Assembly: GCA_964445645.1 (NCBI GenBank)
Contig: CAYULH010000016.1
Span: 1 to 58,237, forward strand
Source: Aureispira sp964445645
GTDB lineage: Bacteria > Bacteroidota > Bacteroidia > Chitinophagales > Saprospiraceae
DNA: 58,237 bases
Direction: 5' to 3'
A model generated the notes under the pieces. That model saw only the letters and a program-made list of their open reading frames with translations, was not told where the DNA came from and did not search any database. Below, in pieces: positions 26,730 through 35,245 of this stretch. The translations under genes were made by a program, and so were the position numbers. Position 1 is the stretch's first letter. Each line of letters opens with the position of its first letter.

Positions 26730-27989
26730 CTATTGAAACACAATACTAGTCTGAACAGGGACTATATTGGGGTCTTCAAACTGCAATTGGGCATGATACA
26801 CCCCTGCTGGCAATTGCGCTCTCTCCAATACATAACGATCGGCCTGAATGTTGTTAATGTTGCGTACTACACGCCCCATATTATCATACAACACCAAACT
26901 ATAAGCACTGGGCAACTCGTCAAATGCAATCATCACATCACTTGGACTTGGATTGGGATAAAAATTGGCCAATAGCTCTTGCGGCAAGGGTGTGTTCACG
27001 GCTACAATAAGCGGACAAATAACCTCATCGTGCAAAAATTGACTCGCAGTACTGCTGACCGTATCCGACCATTGGGCTACATTTGCCCCATTAAAATAAC
27101 TCACATGCCCTGAGCTGTTGGGAATGGTAATTAGGAAATTGGCCAAGCCTACACTAGTTGCTCTAGTAGCCATAGTCTGGCTTCCGTCTACCGCAATAAT
27201 TGGAAAACCAGCAATAGTAGCCGAACCACTACCATAAGGCACTACGCCATCGCCGTCATCATGTGCAGAGAAAAGCGGAGCTTCATTGGCATTGATATAA
27301 GTAGCCGAACGCAAAGCTCCCGAAAAGTTTAACACGCCCTGTACCGAAGAGTTATGCAAACCTACATTATTGCTGCTATTCCCCTCAAAACCTCCATTGC
27401 TATTGATGGCCGTTTGCTCACTTGCGCCTATGCTATCGGTTGGATCCAAGTAAGCAGTATGGTTGGCAACAATACCACCCGCCGAAACGCCTCCTACAAA
27501 AATATAATTGGTGTCAATTTTATAATTATTGGCATTCGCTGCGTCTTGGCGCAAGAAACGTACCGCCGCTTTCATATCTCCCACCGCCTTAATAACTACA
27601 TCGGTCATCGTAGTAGCACTGGGCAATGGAAAAAGCGGCCCATCGTATAAGCGATAATCAATAGAAATAGCCACATAGCCTCTTTGGGCATAATAATGAC
27701 ACAGCGGTGCCATATCGCCCCGATCGCCTGTTATAAAAGAACCCCCAAATGCCAATACAATAGCTGGACGTGCGGTAGCCACATCGCCTACAGGCTGGTA
27801 TATATCCATATACAAATCCTGATTGTTACCACCAAAGGTCGTATTGTTACCAAAAAGTATACTTCTAGTCGTGTCCACATTGGTAAATACTTCACTTACA
27901 TAGCGACTACCATCGCAGGTCGGATGAATTTGTGCTTGTGCCAATAAGGTGGTAAGAAATAAAGATGAGAGTATAAAAAGATGCTTCAT
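26730..27989 (-). CDS. T9SS-exported alpha/beta hydrolase (esterase-like)
   Basis: A 419-residue protein. After a signal peptide (MKHLFILSSLFLTTLLAQAQ) comes an alpha/beta hydrolase: LYMDIYQP, the oxyanion segment AFGGSFITGDRGD, nucleophile elbow GVSAGG, an Asp in HDDGDGVVPY and a His in NSSGHVSYF. This arrangement fits secreted carboxylesterases or feruloyl/acetyl-xylan-esterase-like enzymes. From about residue 335 a T9SS sorting domain follows (ANFYPNPSPSDVMIAFDE, LYDNMGRVVRNI, LPAGVYHAQLQFED). An extracellular ester hydrolase is well supported; the substrate is not. It is separated from the sandwich-domain gene by its own terminator. Confidence 0.87.
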   Translation of the reverse strand: MKHLFILSSLFLTTLLAQAQIHPTCDGSRYVSEVFTNVDTTRSILFGNNTTFGGNNQDLYMDIYQPVGDVATARPAIVLAFGGSFITGDRGDMAPLCHYYAQRGYVAISIDYRLYDGPLFPLPSATTMTDVVIKAVGDMKAAVRFLRQDAANANNYKIDTNYIFVGGVSAGGIVANHTAYLDPTDSIGASEQTAINSNGGFEGNSSNNVGLHNSSVQGVLNFSGALRSATYINANEAPLFSAHDDGDGVVPYGSGSATIAGFPIIAVDGSQTMATRATSVGLANFLITIPNSSGHVSYFNGANVAQWSDTVSSTASQFLHDEVICPLIVAVNTPLPQELLANFYPNPSPSDVMIAFDELPSAYSLVLYDNMGRVVRNINNIQADRYVLERAQLPAGVYHAQLQFEDPNIVPVQTSIVFQ

Positions 27990-28404
27990 TGTACTTGTTT
28001 TTTGTTTTGAGATAAGTTAAACTCTAATTTACATAAAATTTGCGGTAAATTAATCTTAGATAAATAGAAGTATTGGCATATTCTGCTAAATATCTTGTGT
28101 CCTCCCCCTTGTCAGCTATTACGCTATTACTTGTTTGTATCTTTCTTTTAAAAATCACTATTTAAGTGACTATTAAAAAAACAAACAATTTAGTAAACTG
28201 TATATTTAATACATTTAGGATATTTTTCTACATTTGCTATAGAAAAAACAAAACTTCTGAACTATTCCTGTGTATTATTGAGCTAATTTGCAAGTCTGGC
28301 ACTTTTTTAGAACACTCAAACACTATTCAAATTATACTCTAACATCAATCTATTTAATGTTGAACATTATTGCACTATAATTTTCTACTAAACTCTTAAT
28401 CATT
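27990..28404. other. divergent intergenic region
   Basis: AT-rich, no coding frame seen. A TACATTTG box at 28229-28236 is the only promoter-like element I can name. Confidence 0.5.
28229..28236 (+). promoter_or_regulatory. Bacteroidota -7 box TACATTTG
   Basis: A perfect TAnnTTTG match about 170 bp before the thioredoxin-like gene. The -33 element is not clear. Confidence 0.3.
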
Positions 28405-28917
28405 ATGCGTTTTTACACTCTGCTTATCAGTCTTTTTTTAGCAAGCTCGGTTTTTGCCCAAAACAAAGGGAAGCAAATTGTGGCTAACAATCCCTTTACC
28501 CACATTGACGGAAACCAACACACCCTAACGGAAATTTTTAAAGAACATGAAGGTAAAGTAATCTACATAGATTTTTGGGCGAGTTGGTGTGGGCCTTGCC
28601 GTCAAGAAATGCCTGCTTCTCAAAAACTACACAAAGCACTCAAAGAGGAGGATGTGGTTTTTGTTTATATTTCTATTGATAAATATGCCGACCAATGGAA
28701 GCGCAGTATGAAGCAACTCGAAATAACAGAGCTAGGAGAGCATTATCAAAGAAACCAAAATGAAATGATTGAGTTTTTGCGTTTTTTCAACATTTATTCT
28801 ATCCCCCATTATATGATTATTGGAACAGATGGCTCTATTATAGATAGCAATGCCATGCCGCCGAGTCATCCTAGTGTCAAAAAAGAAATCAAACGTTTGT
28901 TGGCCGACAAATCTTAA
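28405..28917 (+). CDS. TlpA-like periplasmic thioredoxin
   Basis: A 170-residue protein with a signal peptide (MRFYTLLISLFLASSVFAQ). The thioredoxin fold follows, with the redox motif in YIDFWASWCGPCRQEMP, Cys-Gly-Pro-Cys, and the cis-proline segment IYSIPHYMIIGTDGSII. Such TlpA/ResA-like proteins reduce disulfides outside the cytoplasm, for example in cytochrome c maturation or general oxidative folding. No cytochrome gene is adjacent, so the client is unknown. It converges on mqnA with an 11-bp gap. Confidence 0.9.
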   Translation: MRFYTLLISLFLASSVFAQNKGKQIVANNPFTHIDGNQHTLTEIFKEHEGKVIYIDFWASWCGPCRQEMPASQKLHKALKEEDVVFVYISIDKYADQWKRSMKQLEITELGEHYQRNQNEMIEFLRFFNIYSIPHYMIIGTDGSIIDSNAMPPSHPSVKKEIKRLLADKS

Positions 28918-28927
28918 TGGAGTACAA

Positions 28928-29689
28928 CTAAACGTGTACACTAGCCTTGGGGCTTATGTGTTGCAAAAACAATTGCAGGGCTTTTTGCTTGGCAGGATTT
29001 AGCTCGTAGTTGATGTATTTATGATAATAATCATATACACTAAAGTTGGGGTGGCTAGACTGAAACATCTGTGCCACCTGCGCCCGTTTGTCAATTCCTG
29101 TTTGGAGGGCGGCATTAAATTCTTTTAGGAAGGTGTCTGTTAGCGTGGTGGTACTGACCCAAGCAGCAAATACAAAGGGAAGTCCTGTATGTGCCTTCCA
29201 TGCTGCCCCTAAATCATATACATAGGGGTATTGTTCCTCCAGCCCAATGGTACGATCACCAATAATCAAAGCTGCTGTTTTGTGGTTGATTTGGTTTTCA
29301 AACCCGGCTTGTGCTGCCAAAATCTGGGGGCTAACTTTCCAGTGATGGGTCAGCAAATAACGTGTCAACGCCGCAGAAGTACGAGAGTGATAATCCAAAT
29401 ACAAGGCTTCTACTTCCTCTATAGGCACATGGCTGTAAATGCAAACCGTCTTGACCGCTCCCTCTGTACCAATACAATAATCGGTAATGATTTGTGCATT
29501 GGGAATTTGTGGAATAGCCGCTACTGGAATCAGACCCAAGTTGGCACGGCCGTCTATTAGTTTTTGGGCACAAACCGAAGGAATATCCAAATTAATTTGG
29601 ATGCTTTTTTCTAATCCATGCTGATAAATACCATACAAGAAAGGTTTGGTATTTAGGTAGGACACCGCTGATAGTTTAATGGTACTCAT
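28928..29689 (-). CDS. mqnA: chorismate dehydratase MqnA
   Basis: A 253-residue enzyme that converts chorismate to 3-enolpyruvylbenzoate, the first step of the futalosine route to menaquinone. The family opening IKLSAVSYLNTKPFLYGI is clear, as are the substrate-binding segments GLIPVAAIPQIP, DYHSRTSAALTRYL and LIIGDRTIGLEEQYPYVYDL. The DLGAAWKAHTGLPFVFAAWV stretch is also typical. Length is close to normal. It is the last gene of the mqnE-phosphatase-mqnA operon, starting 32 bp after the phosphatase stop. mqnB lies at 44.8 kb; mqnC and mqnD are not in the window. Confidence 0.9.
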   Translation of the reverse strand: MSTIKLSAVSYLNTKPFLYGIYQHGLEKSIQINLDIPSVCAQKLIDGRANLGLIPVAAIPQIPNAQIITDYCIGTEGAVKTVCIYSHVPIEEVEALYLDYHSRTSAALTRYLLTHHWKVSPQILAAQAGFENQINHKTAALIIGDRTIGLEEQYPYVYDLGAAWKAHTGLPFVFAAWVSTTTLTDTFLKEFNAALQTGIDKRAQVAQMFQSSHPNFSVYDYYHKYINYELNPAKQKALQLFLQHISPKASVHV

Positions 29690-29721
29690 AGATACAATGG
29701 TTTGGTTATCACGGACACAAA

Positions 29722-30324
29722 TTAGGACAAATGTGTACGATCATTCTGAAGCATCATCTTGTATTGGCCATTCTCATACTCAAAAATATCTAAGCCTGTA
29801 TTGTAATGCTTGTAATCGGGCATAGTAGACAAAGGATCGCCCAGCAACATGGGCAACAAAAAACCCATGGTTCCTCCATGAGAACAAATCAGTATGGTTT
29901 TATACTCTAATTGGCTCAATTCCTCTACAAAAGGCTGCAAACGAGCCTCCATGCTCCAGGCACTATCGCCATTGGCAAGGCTATAATCATAAATCCCCTC
30001 GCCCCAAGATTGGAGCAGTTGCCTATACTCATTGCTCATTTGCTGATTGGCCGATTTGCCCTCCCAATCGCCCCAACTGATTTCGTCTAGGGCGGCTCTA
30101 CGCTCTACAGGAATGCCCAATGCCTCAAAAGGAGCGGCCGTTTGGCGAGTACGCTTGAGCGTAGAGGTAAACAAACAATCAAATGGAATATCTTTGTACG
30201 CCTCAAAAAAAGCAGCCGCTTGTGCCTTGCCTTTGTCATTGAGGTTGGAATCAATGCCTCTGCCCTGTATCAGACCAGCCTTGTTGTGTTCGGTTTCGCC
30301 GTGGCGGTATAAATAAATCTTCAT
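29722..30324 (-). CDS. histidine phosphatase family protein
   Basis: A 200-residue cytoplasmic enzyme with the phosphoglycerate-mutase-like signature YRHGETEHN at residues 6-14 (catalytic His8). The family arginine segment LFTSTLKRTRQTAAPF, the acidic LDEISWGDWEGKS and the second catalytic His in ILICSHGGTMGF follow. It fits small-molecule phosphatases such as CobC- or PhoE-like enzymes. It lies 6 bp after mqnE and before mqnA, so it is co-transcribed with menaquinone genes, although no phosphatase step is assigned in that pathway. The substrate is unknown. Confidence 0.85.
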   Translation of the reverse strand: MKIYLYRHGETEHNKAGLIQGRGIDSNLNDKGKAQAAAFFEAYKDIPFDCLFTSTLKRTRQTAAPFEALGIPVERRAALDEISWGDWEGKSANQQMSNEYRQLLQSWGEGIYDYSLANGDSAWSMEARLQPFVEELSQLEYKTILICSHGGTMGFLLPMLLGDPLSTMPDYKHYNTGLDIFEYENGQYKMMLQNDRTHLS

Positions 30325-30330
30325 TTACTG

Positions 30331-31530
30331 CTATTGTTGTGACTGTTGAATAACAGGCAAAGCTAAAAAGCCCTCGTGTGCCTCTTGCGAAAAATCATAG
30401 TCCTGATAATCCTGCAAGACATTGTAAACCGTATCACGCTCAATAGGATGTCTGTCCACTGCCTTGACCAACTCCACCAATTGCTGGGTGCTCATACTAG
30501 GCGATTGTTCTTCAGAACCTGCCATGCTGTAAATTTTGGTCGTATCATCAATGGTTCCATCTATATCATTCACCCCAAAAGCCAAGGACAATTGTGCTGT
30601 AGTGCGCCCAATCATAGGCCAGTACGCCTTTACATGGTCAAAATTATCCATATAAATACGTCCAATCGCATAATTGCGTAAATCCTCTACGGCCGAAACT
30701 TCTTCTAAGTGAGACAGCTCATTGTTTTTGTTTCTAAATTTGAGTGGAATAAAGGTCTGAAAGCCGCCTGTTTTGTCTTGCAATTGGCGCAAACGCTCCA
30801 TGTGGTCTACTCGGTGCTTATACTGTTCAATATGCCCGTACAACATCGTTGCATTAGAACGCTTGCCCAAGCCGTGCAGGATTTCGTGAATACGCAACCA
30901 CTGCTCGGCATCACACTTGCCCCGTGCAATCTGTTCCCTAATTTCAGGGTCAAAAATCTCAGCACCACCACCCGGCATAGAATCTAATCCAGCCTCTACC
31001 ATCGCCTTCATGCCCTCTTCATAAGATATTTTGGCCTTCTTAAAGACATAGTGATACTCTACAGGGGTTAAGCCCTTGATGTGCAATTCTGGGCGGTGTG
31101 CCTTGATGGCCTTAAACAGATTGATGTAAAAATCAAAATCGTATTGGGGCAATACGCCCCCCACAATATGCACTTCTGTTACAGGCTTGTCATCATATTT
31201 TTTGACAATATCCATCATCTGCTCCTGCGTCAATTCCCAGCCCTCCGAACGCTTCTTGATGAGACGAGAATAAGAACAAAATGTACAAGTGTACACACAA
31301 ACATTGGTTGGCTCCATGTGAAAATTCCGATTAAAGTAGGTTTTGTCGCCATGTTTGCGTTCCCGAATGTGGTTGGCAAGCGCACCCAAATAGCCCAAAG
31401 GTGCATTCTCATACAAATACAAACCCTCGTCTGGACTAATTCGATTTTTTTGTACTACCTTTTGGGCAATTGCTTGCAACGTTTTATCCAATGTTTTATC
31501 GTTCAATAGAACCTTTACATCACTGTTCAT
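30331..31530 (-). CDS. mqnE: aminofutalosine synthase MqnE
   Basis: A 399-residue radical SAM enzyme that joins 3-enolpyruvylbenzoate to the adenosyl group of SAM, giving aminofutalosine. The cluster motif CX3CX2C is in EPTNVCVYTCTFCSYSRLI. Also visible are VTEVHIVGGVLPQYD, LTPVEYHYVFKKAKISYEEG, GLDSMPGGGAEIF and NATMLYGHIEQYKHRVDHME, which separate it from MqnC. It is the first gene of the operon with the phosphatase and MqnA. A TACCTTTA-like box lies upstream near 31606 but on the opposite strand. Confidence 0.92.
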   Translation of the reverse strand: MNSDVKVLLNDKTLDKTLQAIAQKVVQKNRISPDEGLYLYENAPLGYLGALANHIRERKHGDKTYFNRNFHMEPTNVCVYTCTFCSYSRLIKKRSEGWELTQEQMMDIVKKYDDKPVTEVHIVGGVLPQYDFDFYINLFKAIKAHRPELHIKGLTPVEYHYVFKKAKISYEEGMKAMVEAGLDSMPGGGAEIFDPEIREQIARGKCDAEQWLRIHEILHGLGKRSNATMLYGHIEQYKHRVDHMERLRQLQDKTGGFQTFIPLKFRNKNNELSHLEEVSAVEDLRNYAIGRIYMDNFDHVKAYWPMIGRTTAQLSLAFGVNDIDGTIDDTTKIYSMAGSEEQSPSMSTQQLVELVKAVDRHPIERDTVYNVLQDYQDYDFSQEAHEGFLALPVIQQSQQ

Positions 31531-31694
31531 GTATAATTATTTTAATGGCTAACTTGGCCTAAAATCCTAAAGCCGTTCTCATAGTGGTATAGGACACAAT
31601 CATTGTACCTTTATAGGCAAATATAGTAATAATTTGATGCCTGTGCCTGCAAACTTTTAAAACTTTCAGAAAATAATGAAAATTCATAAATCGT

Positions 31695-32363
31695 ATGACT
31701 AGAATAACACCCGAACACTTACAAAAGTTTGAATTTTATAGCATTTTTCTAAACAATCTTTTTGTCTTTTTGGGGGTCTGGCTTCTGGATTGGAGCCTTT
31801 TTGCCTCGCTCTTTTTGGTTTGGCTAGAATTGCTGGCTGCCATTGTGGTACTCAATTATTTGGTCTTGGTCATTCCCATCAAATACGGCCGTCCAGGTAC
31901 TCGGTATTTAGAAGAATATCGTCGCCCTGCTTTCCGAATCATTCTACTGAGCATTTACACGCTCGTTTTTCATTATTGGGCCTTGATATTTTTAATAGAA
32001 TTGGGCAATGTAGGGAGTTGGGACACCTCACAAGGCATTTTGATGACCTTGGCACAATTGCCGGCCGAGTTGTGGAAAGAAAGCTTGTTGTTGTTGGCTG
32101 TTTTATTTTTGGCCACCTATTTATTGCCTACTTTTCTATTAGAACGTCAAGGAGTCATTCCCTCTTATAGAAAACTGCCCATGTCTACCAGAGTGATGGT
32201 ACACCACACCCAATTTGTGATGCAGTATGTTTGGTTTGTGGGCTGGTGGGCGTTGAGTTATTTTGCCCAGTTGCAAAATCCTGTTGTATTGGTGGGGATT
32301 ATTATGCTGCTCAAATGTGTTTATGAGGGGATTTTGTTTTTTGTAATAAAGCATAAAACATAG
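31695..32363 (+). CDS. multi-pass membrane protein, possibly DUF6498
   Basis: A 222-residue protein with five or six hydrophobic helices: FLNNLFVFLGVWLLDWSLFA, LVWLELLAAIVVLNYLVLV, RIILLSIYTLVFHYWALIFL, LLLLAVLFLATYLLPTFLL, VMQYVWFVGWWALSYFA and VVLVGIIMLLKCVYEGILFF. The opening with a Trp-rich turn and an acidic WLEL resembles DUF6498 membrane proteins of unknown function; I hold this loosely. It is a single gene that ends inside its long terminator hairpin. Confidence 0.65.
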   Translation: MTRITPEHLQKFEFYSIFLNNLFVFLGVWLLDWSLFASLFLVWLELLAAIVVLNYLVLVIPIKYGRPGTRYLEEYRRPAFRIILLSIYTLVFHYWALIFLIELGNVGSWDTSQGILMTLAQLPAELWKESLLLLAVLFLATYLLPTFLLERQGVIPSYRKLPMSTRVMVHHTQFVMQYVWFVGWWALSYFAQLQNPVVLVGIIMLLKCVYEGILFFVIKHKT

Positions 32364-32400
32364 AGCCAACAACCTTGGGTTGGTGGCTCTATGTTTTATG
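32352..32400 (+). terminator. long hairpin terminator
   Basis: A 23-bp stem with one mismatch (CATAAAACATAGAGCC pairing with GGCTCTATGTTTTATG, plus an inner CAACC/GGTTG). The stop codon of the membrane-protein gene lies inside the left arm. Confidence 0.8.
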
Positions 32401-32410
32401 CAGGTTTTGT

Positions 32411-32481
32411 ATGGGCGAATGCTATTCGTAGTAGCATGGGCGAATGCTATTCGTAGTAGCATGGGCGAATGCTATTCGCCC
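32411..32481. repeat. three tandem REP-like 25-bp units
   Basis: ATGGGCGAATGCTATTCG recurs at 32411, 32436 and 32461, with GTAGTAGC completing the first two units. The last unit ends in CGCCCCTAC and forms GGGCGAAT GCT ATTCGCCC (32463-32481), placing it in the GTAGGG...CCCTAC palindrome family. It abuts the stop of the minus-strand gene at 32485. Confidence 0.7.
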
Positions 32482-32484
32482 CTA

Positions 32485-32865
32485 CTACTCCTCTTCCTCT
32501 TGCCCAAAGGTTTTGAGCAATACATTCAATTCCTTAATTTCTTCTCTATTGTATTTATTGGTAGGATTGGTGAGCAAGCCAATGTAATAAGCAAAGCTAG
32601 AATTTTCATCATCCAGCTCAATTTCCTCTTCTTCCCAATACTTCAAATTATCCAAGCTGCCATAAGCCTCAATGTGCTCATACACCAAGCGAATAGATTT
32701 CACTACAGTAGGCTTTTGAAGCTCCTTAAACAATTCACGCAATGCCTTGAGGTCTTCAATCATAGCAGGCGTAACATTTTTATGATCGCTGTAAGCAGCT
32801 TGTAACGCCTCAACTTTTGCCTTAACCGCTTTCATCACGTCTTTTTCAACTGGCTTTTTCATCAT
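32485..32865 (-). CDS. small acidic helical protein, unknown function
   Basis: A 126-residue cytoplasmic protein, mostly helical. It has a basic N terminus (MMKKPVEKDVMKAVKAKVEA) and an acidic second half (LKYWEEEEIELDDENSSF, ending FGQEEEE). There is no signal peptide and no family I recognise. Upstream neighbour on the same strand is an OmpA-like gene 67 bp away in the opposite position (that gene ends at 32932), so the two could be co-transcribed. Confidence 0.65.
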   Translation of the reverse strand: MMKKPVEKDVMKAVKAKVEALQAAYSDHKNVTPAMIEDLKALRELFKELQKPTVVKSIRLVYEHIEAYGSLDNLKYWEEEEIELDDENSSFAYYIGLLTNPTNKYNREEIKELNVLLKTFGQEEEE

Positions 32866-32931
32866 TTTTATTGCTATTCTAACTTAGTAATAGACAGTTT
32901 AGATACTGCTTTTTGTGTCTACAAATGTAGG

Positions 32932-34107
32932 TTATTTTTTGGTAATCTTAAATTGAATACGCTCATTTTTTTGACGGCCTTCTGCAGTCTTGTTCAAAGC
33001 AATGGGCCTAGATTGTCCATAACCTCTATAACTTAGACGTTCCTTGGCAATCCCAGAAGACAATAAATAATTATACACTGCTTTTGCTCTATTCTTGGAA
33101 AGGATTTGATTTTTTTGTGGGTCGCCTCTATCGTCTGTATGCCCAGCTATTTCTACACAATAAGTTGGGTGCATTTTGAGGGTAGCTACCAAATCCTCTA
33201 TTGCTGCCTGCGAACCTTGCAACATGGTCGTCTTGCCACGCTCAAATTTTAGATTTTTCATAATAATAACCTGCCCCAAACTGTACTCCTTCTTACGGGT
33301 TCTGAAATCCATAACAATACGCTCCTCCCCTCTTGTTCTCACCAAATCAAATGACCCACAATCGCAATTAAAATTCGTTCTACTATTCGTTACACAAATA
33401 TCATCAATATAATAATAGGCAAAATCTACGTGTGGATTGGCAAAGGTATCATTGGGCACAGCACCCGATACTTTGGTCGTTCGGTCATCGTCAAAATTAC
33501 CAATCGTAAAATAACGTTCGCCTCCTTGCGCCTTAAATTGGCAAGAAATTTCTACCCAACGGCGATCATTTAAGGGCGAGCGATCTTCTTGGATCAAATA
33601 GTGTTTTTTGTGTCCAATGAGCATGGCCTCGTGGCGTTCCTTTACTTTGAGTGGGGTGGCAATCATGCCCAATGCGCCAACAGCACGATTGGAGGATTGA
33701 GCCAAAAACACATGCGCCTTGATACAATAGTGTTGCCCAGCCAATAGGGGCTGCTTCAACTCCACCTGCACATATTCCCTAAAATTTTGCTTGATATAAC
33801 GACTGGCATAGGCATAAATTCCAGCATAAGCATAACCCGAACGAGCATAACAACGCCCCATTTTATTAATGGGAACATCCACATCCTTGCTGCTCGCCCG
33901 TTTGTGAAAATAATCTGGACTAGCTGCCGTAGGCGATGACCAATAATCAATCGCACTGACATGCCCCAAATCTGTAGGGACTTTATCATACTGCTCAAAA
34001 CTAGGATTCTTCACCATATTTTGCAATACCTGCGCTTGTAAGGTAGCTCCTACACTCCACCCAATCCATATACCCCAAACCAATAAAGGAAATAATTGTT
34101 TTTTCAT
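32932..34107 (-). CDS. OmpA-family protein with N-terminal beta-sandwich
   Basis: A 391-residue envelope protein with a signal peptide ending in ATLQAQ. Residues about 30-240 look like a carbohydrate-binding-like sandwich (MVKNPSFEQYDKVPTDLG, WVEISCQFKAQGGERYFTIG, YYYIDDICV). About residues 280-391 are an OmpA C-terminal peptidoglycan-binding domain (LKMHPTYCVEIAGHTDDRGD, LSKNRAKAVYNYLLSSGI, LSYRGYGQSRPIALN, KNERIQFKI). The likely role is anchoring a periplasmic or outer-membrane binding module to the cell wall. Several close relatives usually occur per genome in this phylum; that is family knowledge, not seen here. Confidence 0.87.
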   Translation of the reverse strand: MKKQLFPLLVWGIWIGWSVGATLQAQVLQNMVKNPSFEQYDKVPTDLGHVSAIDYWSSPTAASPDYFHKRASSKDVDVPINKMGRCYARSGYAYAGIYAYASRYIKQNFREYVQVELKQPLLAGQHYCIKAHVFLAQSSNRAVGALGMIATPLKVKERHEAMLIGHKKHYLIQEDRSPLNDRRWVEISCQFKAQGGERYFTIGNFDDDRTTKVSGAVPNDTFANPHVDFAYYYIDDICVTNSRTNFNCDCGSFDLVRTRGEERIVMDFRTRKKEYSLGQVIIMKNLKFERGKTTMLQGSQAAIEDLVATLKMHPTYCVEIAGHTDDRGDPQKNQILSKNRAKAVYNYLLSSGIAKERLSYRGYGQSRPIALNKTAEGRQKNERIQFKITKK

Positions 34108-34375
34108 GATATTATAACACTGTAAATTAGAAAAAACGGAAACAAAAGTCCATAGAAGGCAAAATTACTCATTTTGTCCAAAGCGTGCAATTGTGGCACG
34201 ATAGATTTGTAACATCTGTACAAGACCAAAGCACTCCAAACATTTTTTTTACTTTTTTTGTAACATTGGTACAGCATTCGTATTATAATTTGTAAAAACA
34301 GCGTTTAATAAAAACTAACCATGCTAGTTTGATACCCTGTATTGAATTTAGTTATTACCAAAAAAATACCAACTT

Positions 34376-34963
34376 ATGCTACGCCTACTTTTGTTCCCTA
34401 CCCTTTTGTTGTTTTGCCTTTCGGCCAATGCACAACGTGAAGTCAGCACCCGCCAAGCGCCTGTTGAACAACCCAAACCCGTAGATACTGAAAAAGTAAT
34501 CATCAAAACACAACGCAAACGTGGCGATGTGGTCAATGATAGCATTTATCAAGCCCGTGTACTCCAATCAGAATTGGATGGCATGTATATTCCCAAGGAT
34601 TTGTACGATGCTTTTCGCGAATTGGACAAACTCATGGACGATCACGCCAAAGAGGCGTTTATGGCCTTCTCTGATGAGGAAGTTGACCGCCGTACCCACG
34701 GCAGCCTAGGTGCTTGGCTCGAAAACAAGTGGTCGCTCAGTGAGGGTTCTCGCCTATCGGAGTATTTCCGCAAAATGAAAGTGCCACACTACGATTATAT
34801 GATTGGTATTATCATCCGCTCCTATCACCGCCACCTACACGGCCGTGACCTCCAACTCAAAGAACAAGTCCTAGAGTTTCGCCAACTCTGGAACGAACGC
34901 CAAAAGAAAAAAGCCAATCAATGGCTAGAAAATAGTTCGGTACAAGATAATGGGGCTAATTAG
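34376..34963 (+). CDS. secreted protein of unknown function
   Basis: A 195-residue protein with a signal peptide (MLRLLLFPTLLLFCLSANAQ). A short Pro/Gln-rich linker and a mixed-charge helical body follow (VLQSELDGMYIPKDLYDAFR, ELDKLMDDHAKEAFMAFSDE, GRDLQLKEQVLEFRQLWNER). I do not recognise the family; periplasmic location is inferred. The gene is followed by the tandem TATAGTGG hairpin repeats. Confidence 0.7.
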   Translation: MLRLLLFPTLLLFCLSANAQREVSTRQAPVEQPKPVDTEKVIIKTQRKRGDVVNDSIYQARVLQSELDGMYIPKDLYDAFRELDKLMDDHAKEAFMAFSDEEVDRRTHGSLGAWLENKWSLSEGSRLSEYFRKMKVPHYDYMIGIIIRSYHRHLHGRDLQLKEQVLEFRQLWNERQKKKANQWLENSSVQDNGAN

Positions 34964-34982
34964 AAAAAAGTAACCCTTGTGC

Positions 34983-35062
34983 TATAGTGGATAATCATCT
35001 TAGTATAGTGGATAATCATCTTAGTATAGTGGATAATCATCTTAAAGATGATAATCCACTAT
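34983..35062. repeat. tandem 21-bp repeat ending in a hairpin (TATAGTGG family)
   Basis: Three head-to-tail units beginning TATAGTGGATAATCATCTT start at 34983, 35004 and 35025. The last is followed by its inverted copy, giving a 19-bp stem (35025-35062). The same hairpin stands at 42048-42094. Here it follows the stop at 34963 and probably terminates transcription. Confidence 0.75.
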
Positions 35063-35245
35063 AGCAAGGTCAGGCCGTTTGGTCTGGCCTTTTTTTGTGC
35101 CTGCTTGGAACTGATTTTTTGTTCTGCACCCAATTTTTTTCTAAAAAAAACAAAGCCTATCCCAACAAAATTACCAACCGTCCGTAAAGGGTACAGTAAG
35201 GCGAAGGCATGCTTCCACCCCACTGTACAATAAACCTAGCACCCC

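Noticed and set aside
32411..32481. Possible CRISPR-like array of 25-bp units
   Set aside because: No spacers; the units belong to the REP palindrome family.
34983..35062. Possible CRISPR-like array
   Set aside because: The 21-bp units are head to tail with no spacers and end in their own inverted copy, so this is a hairpin repeat.
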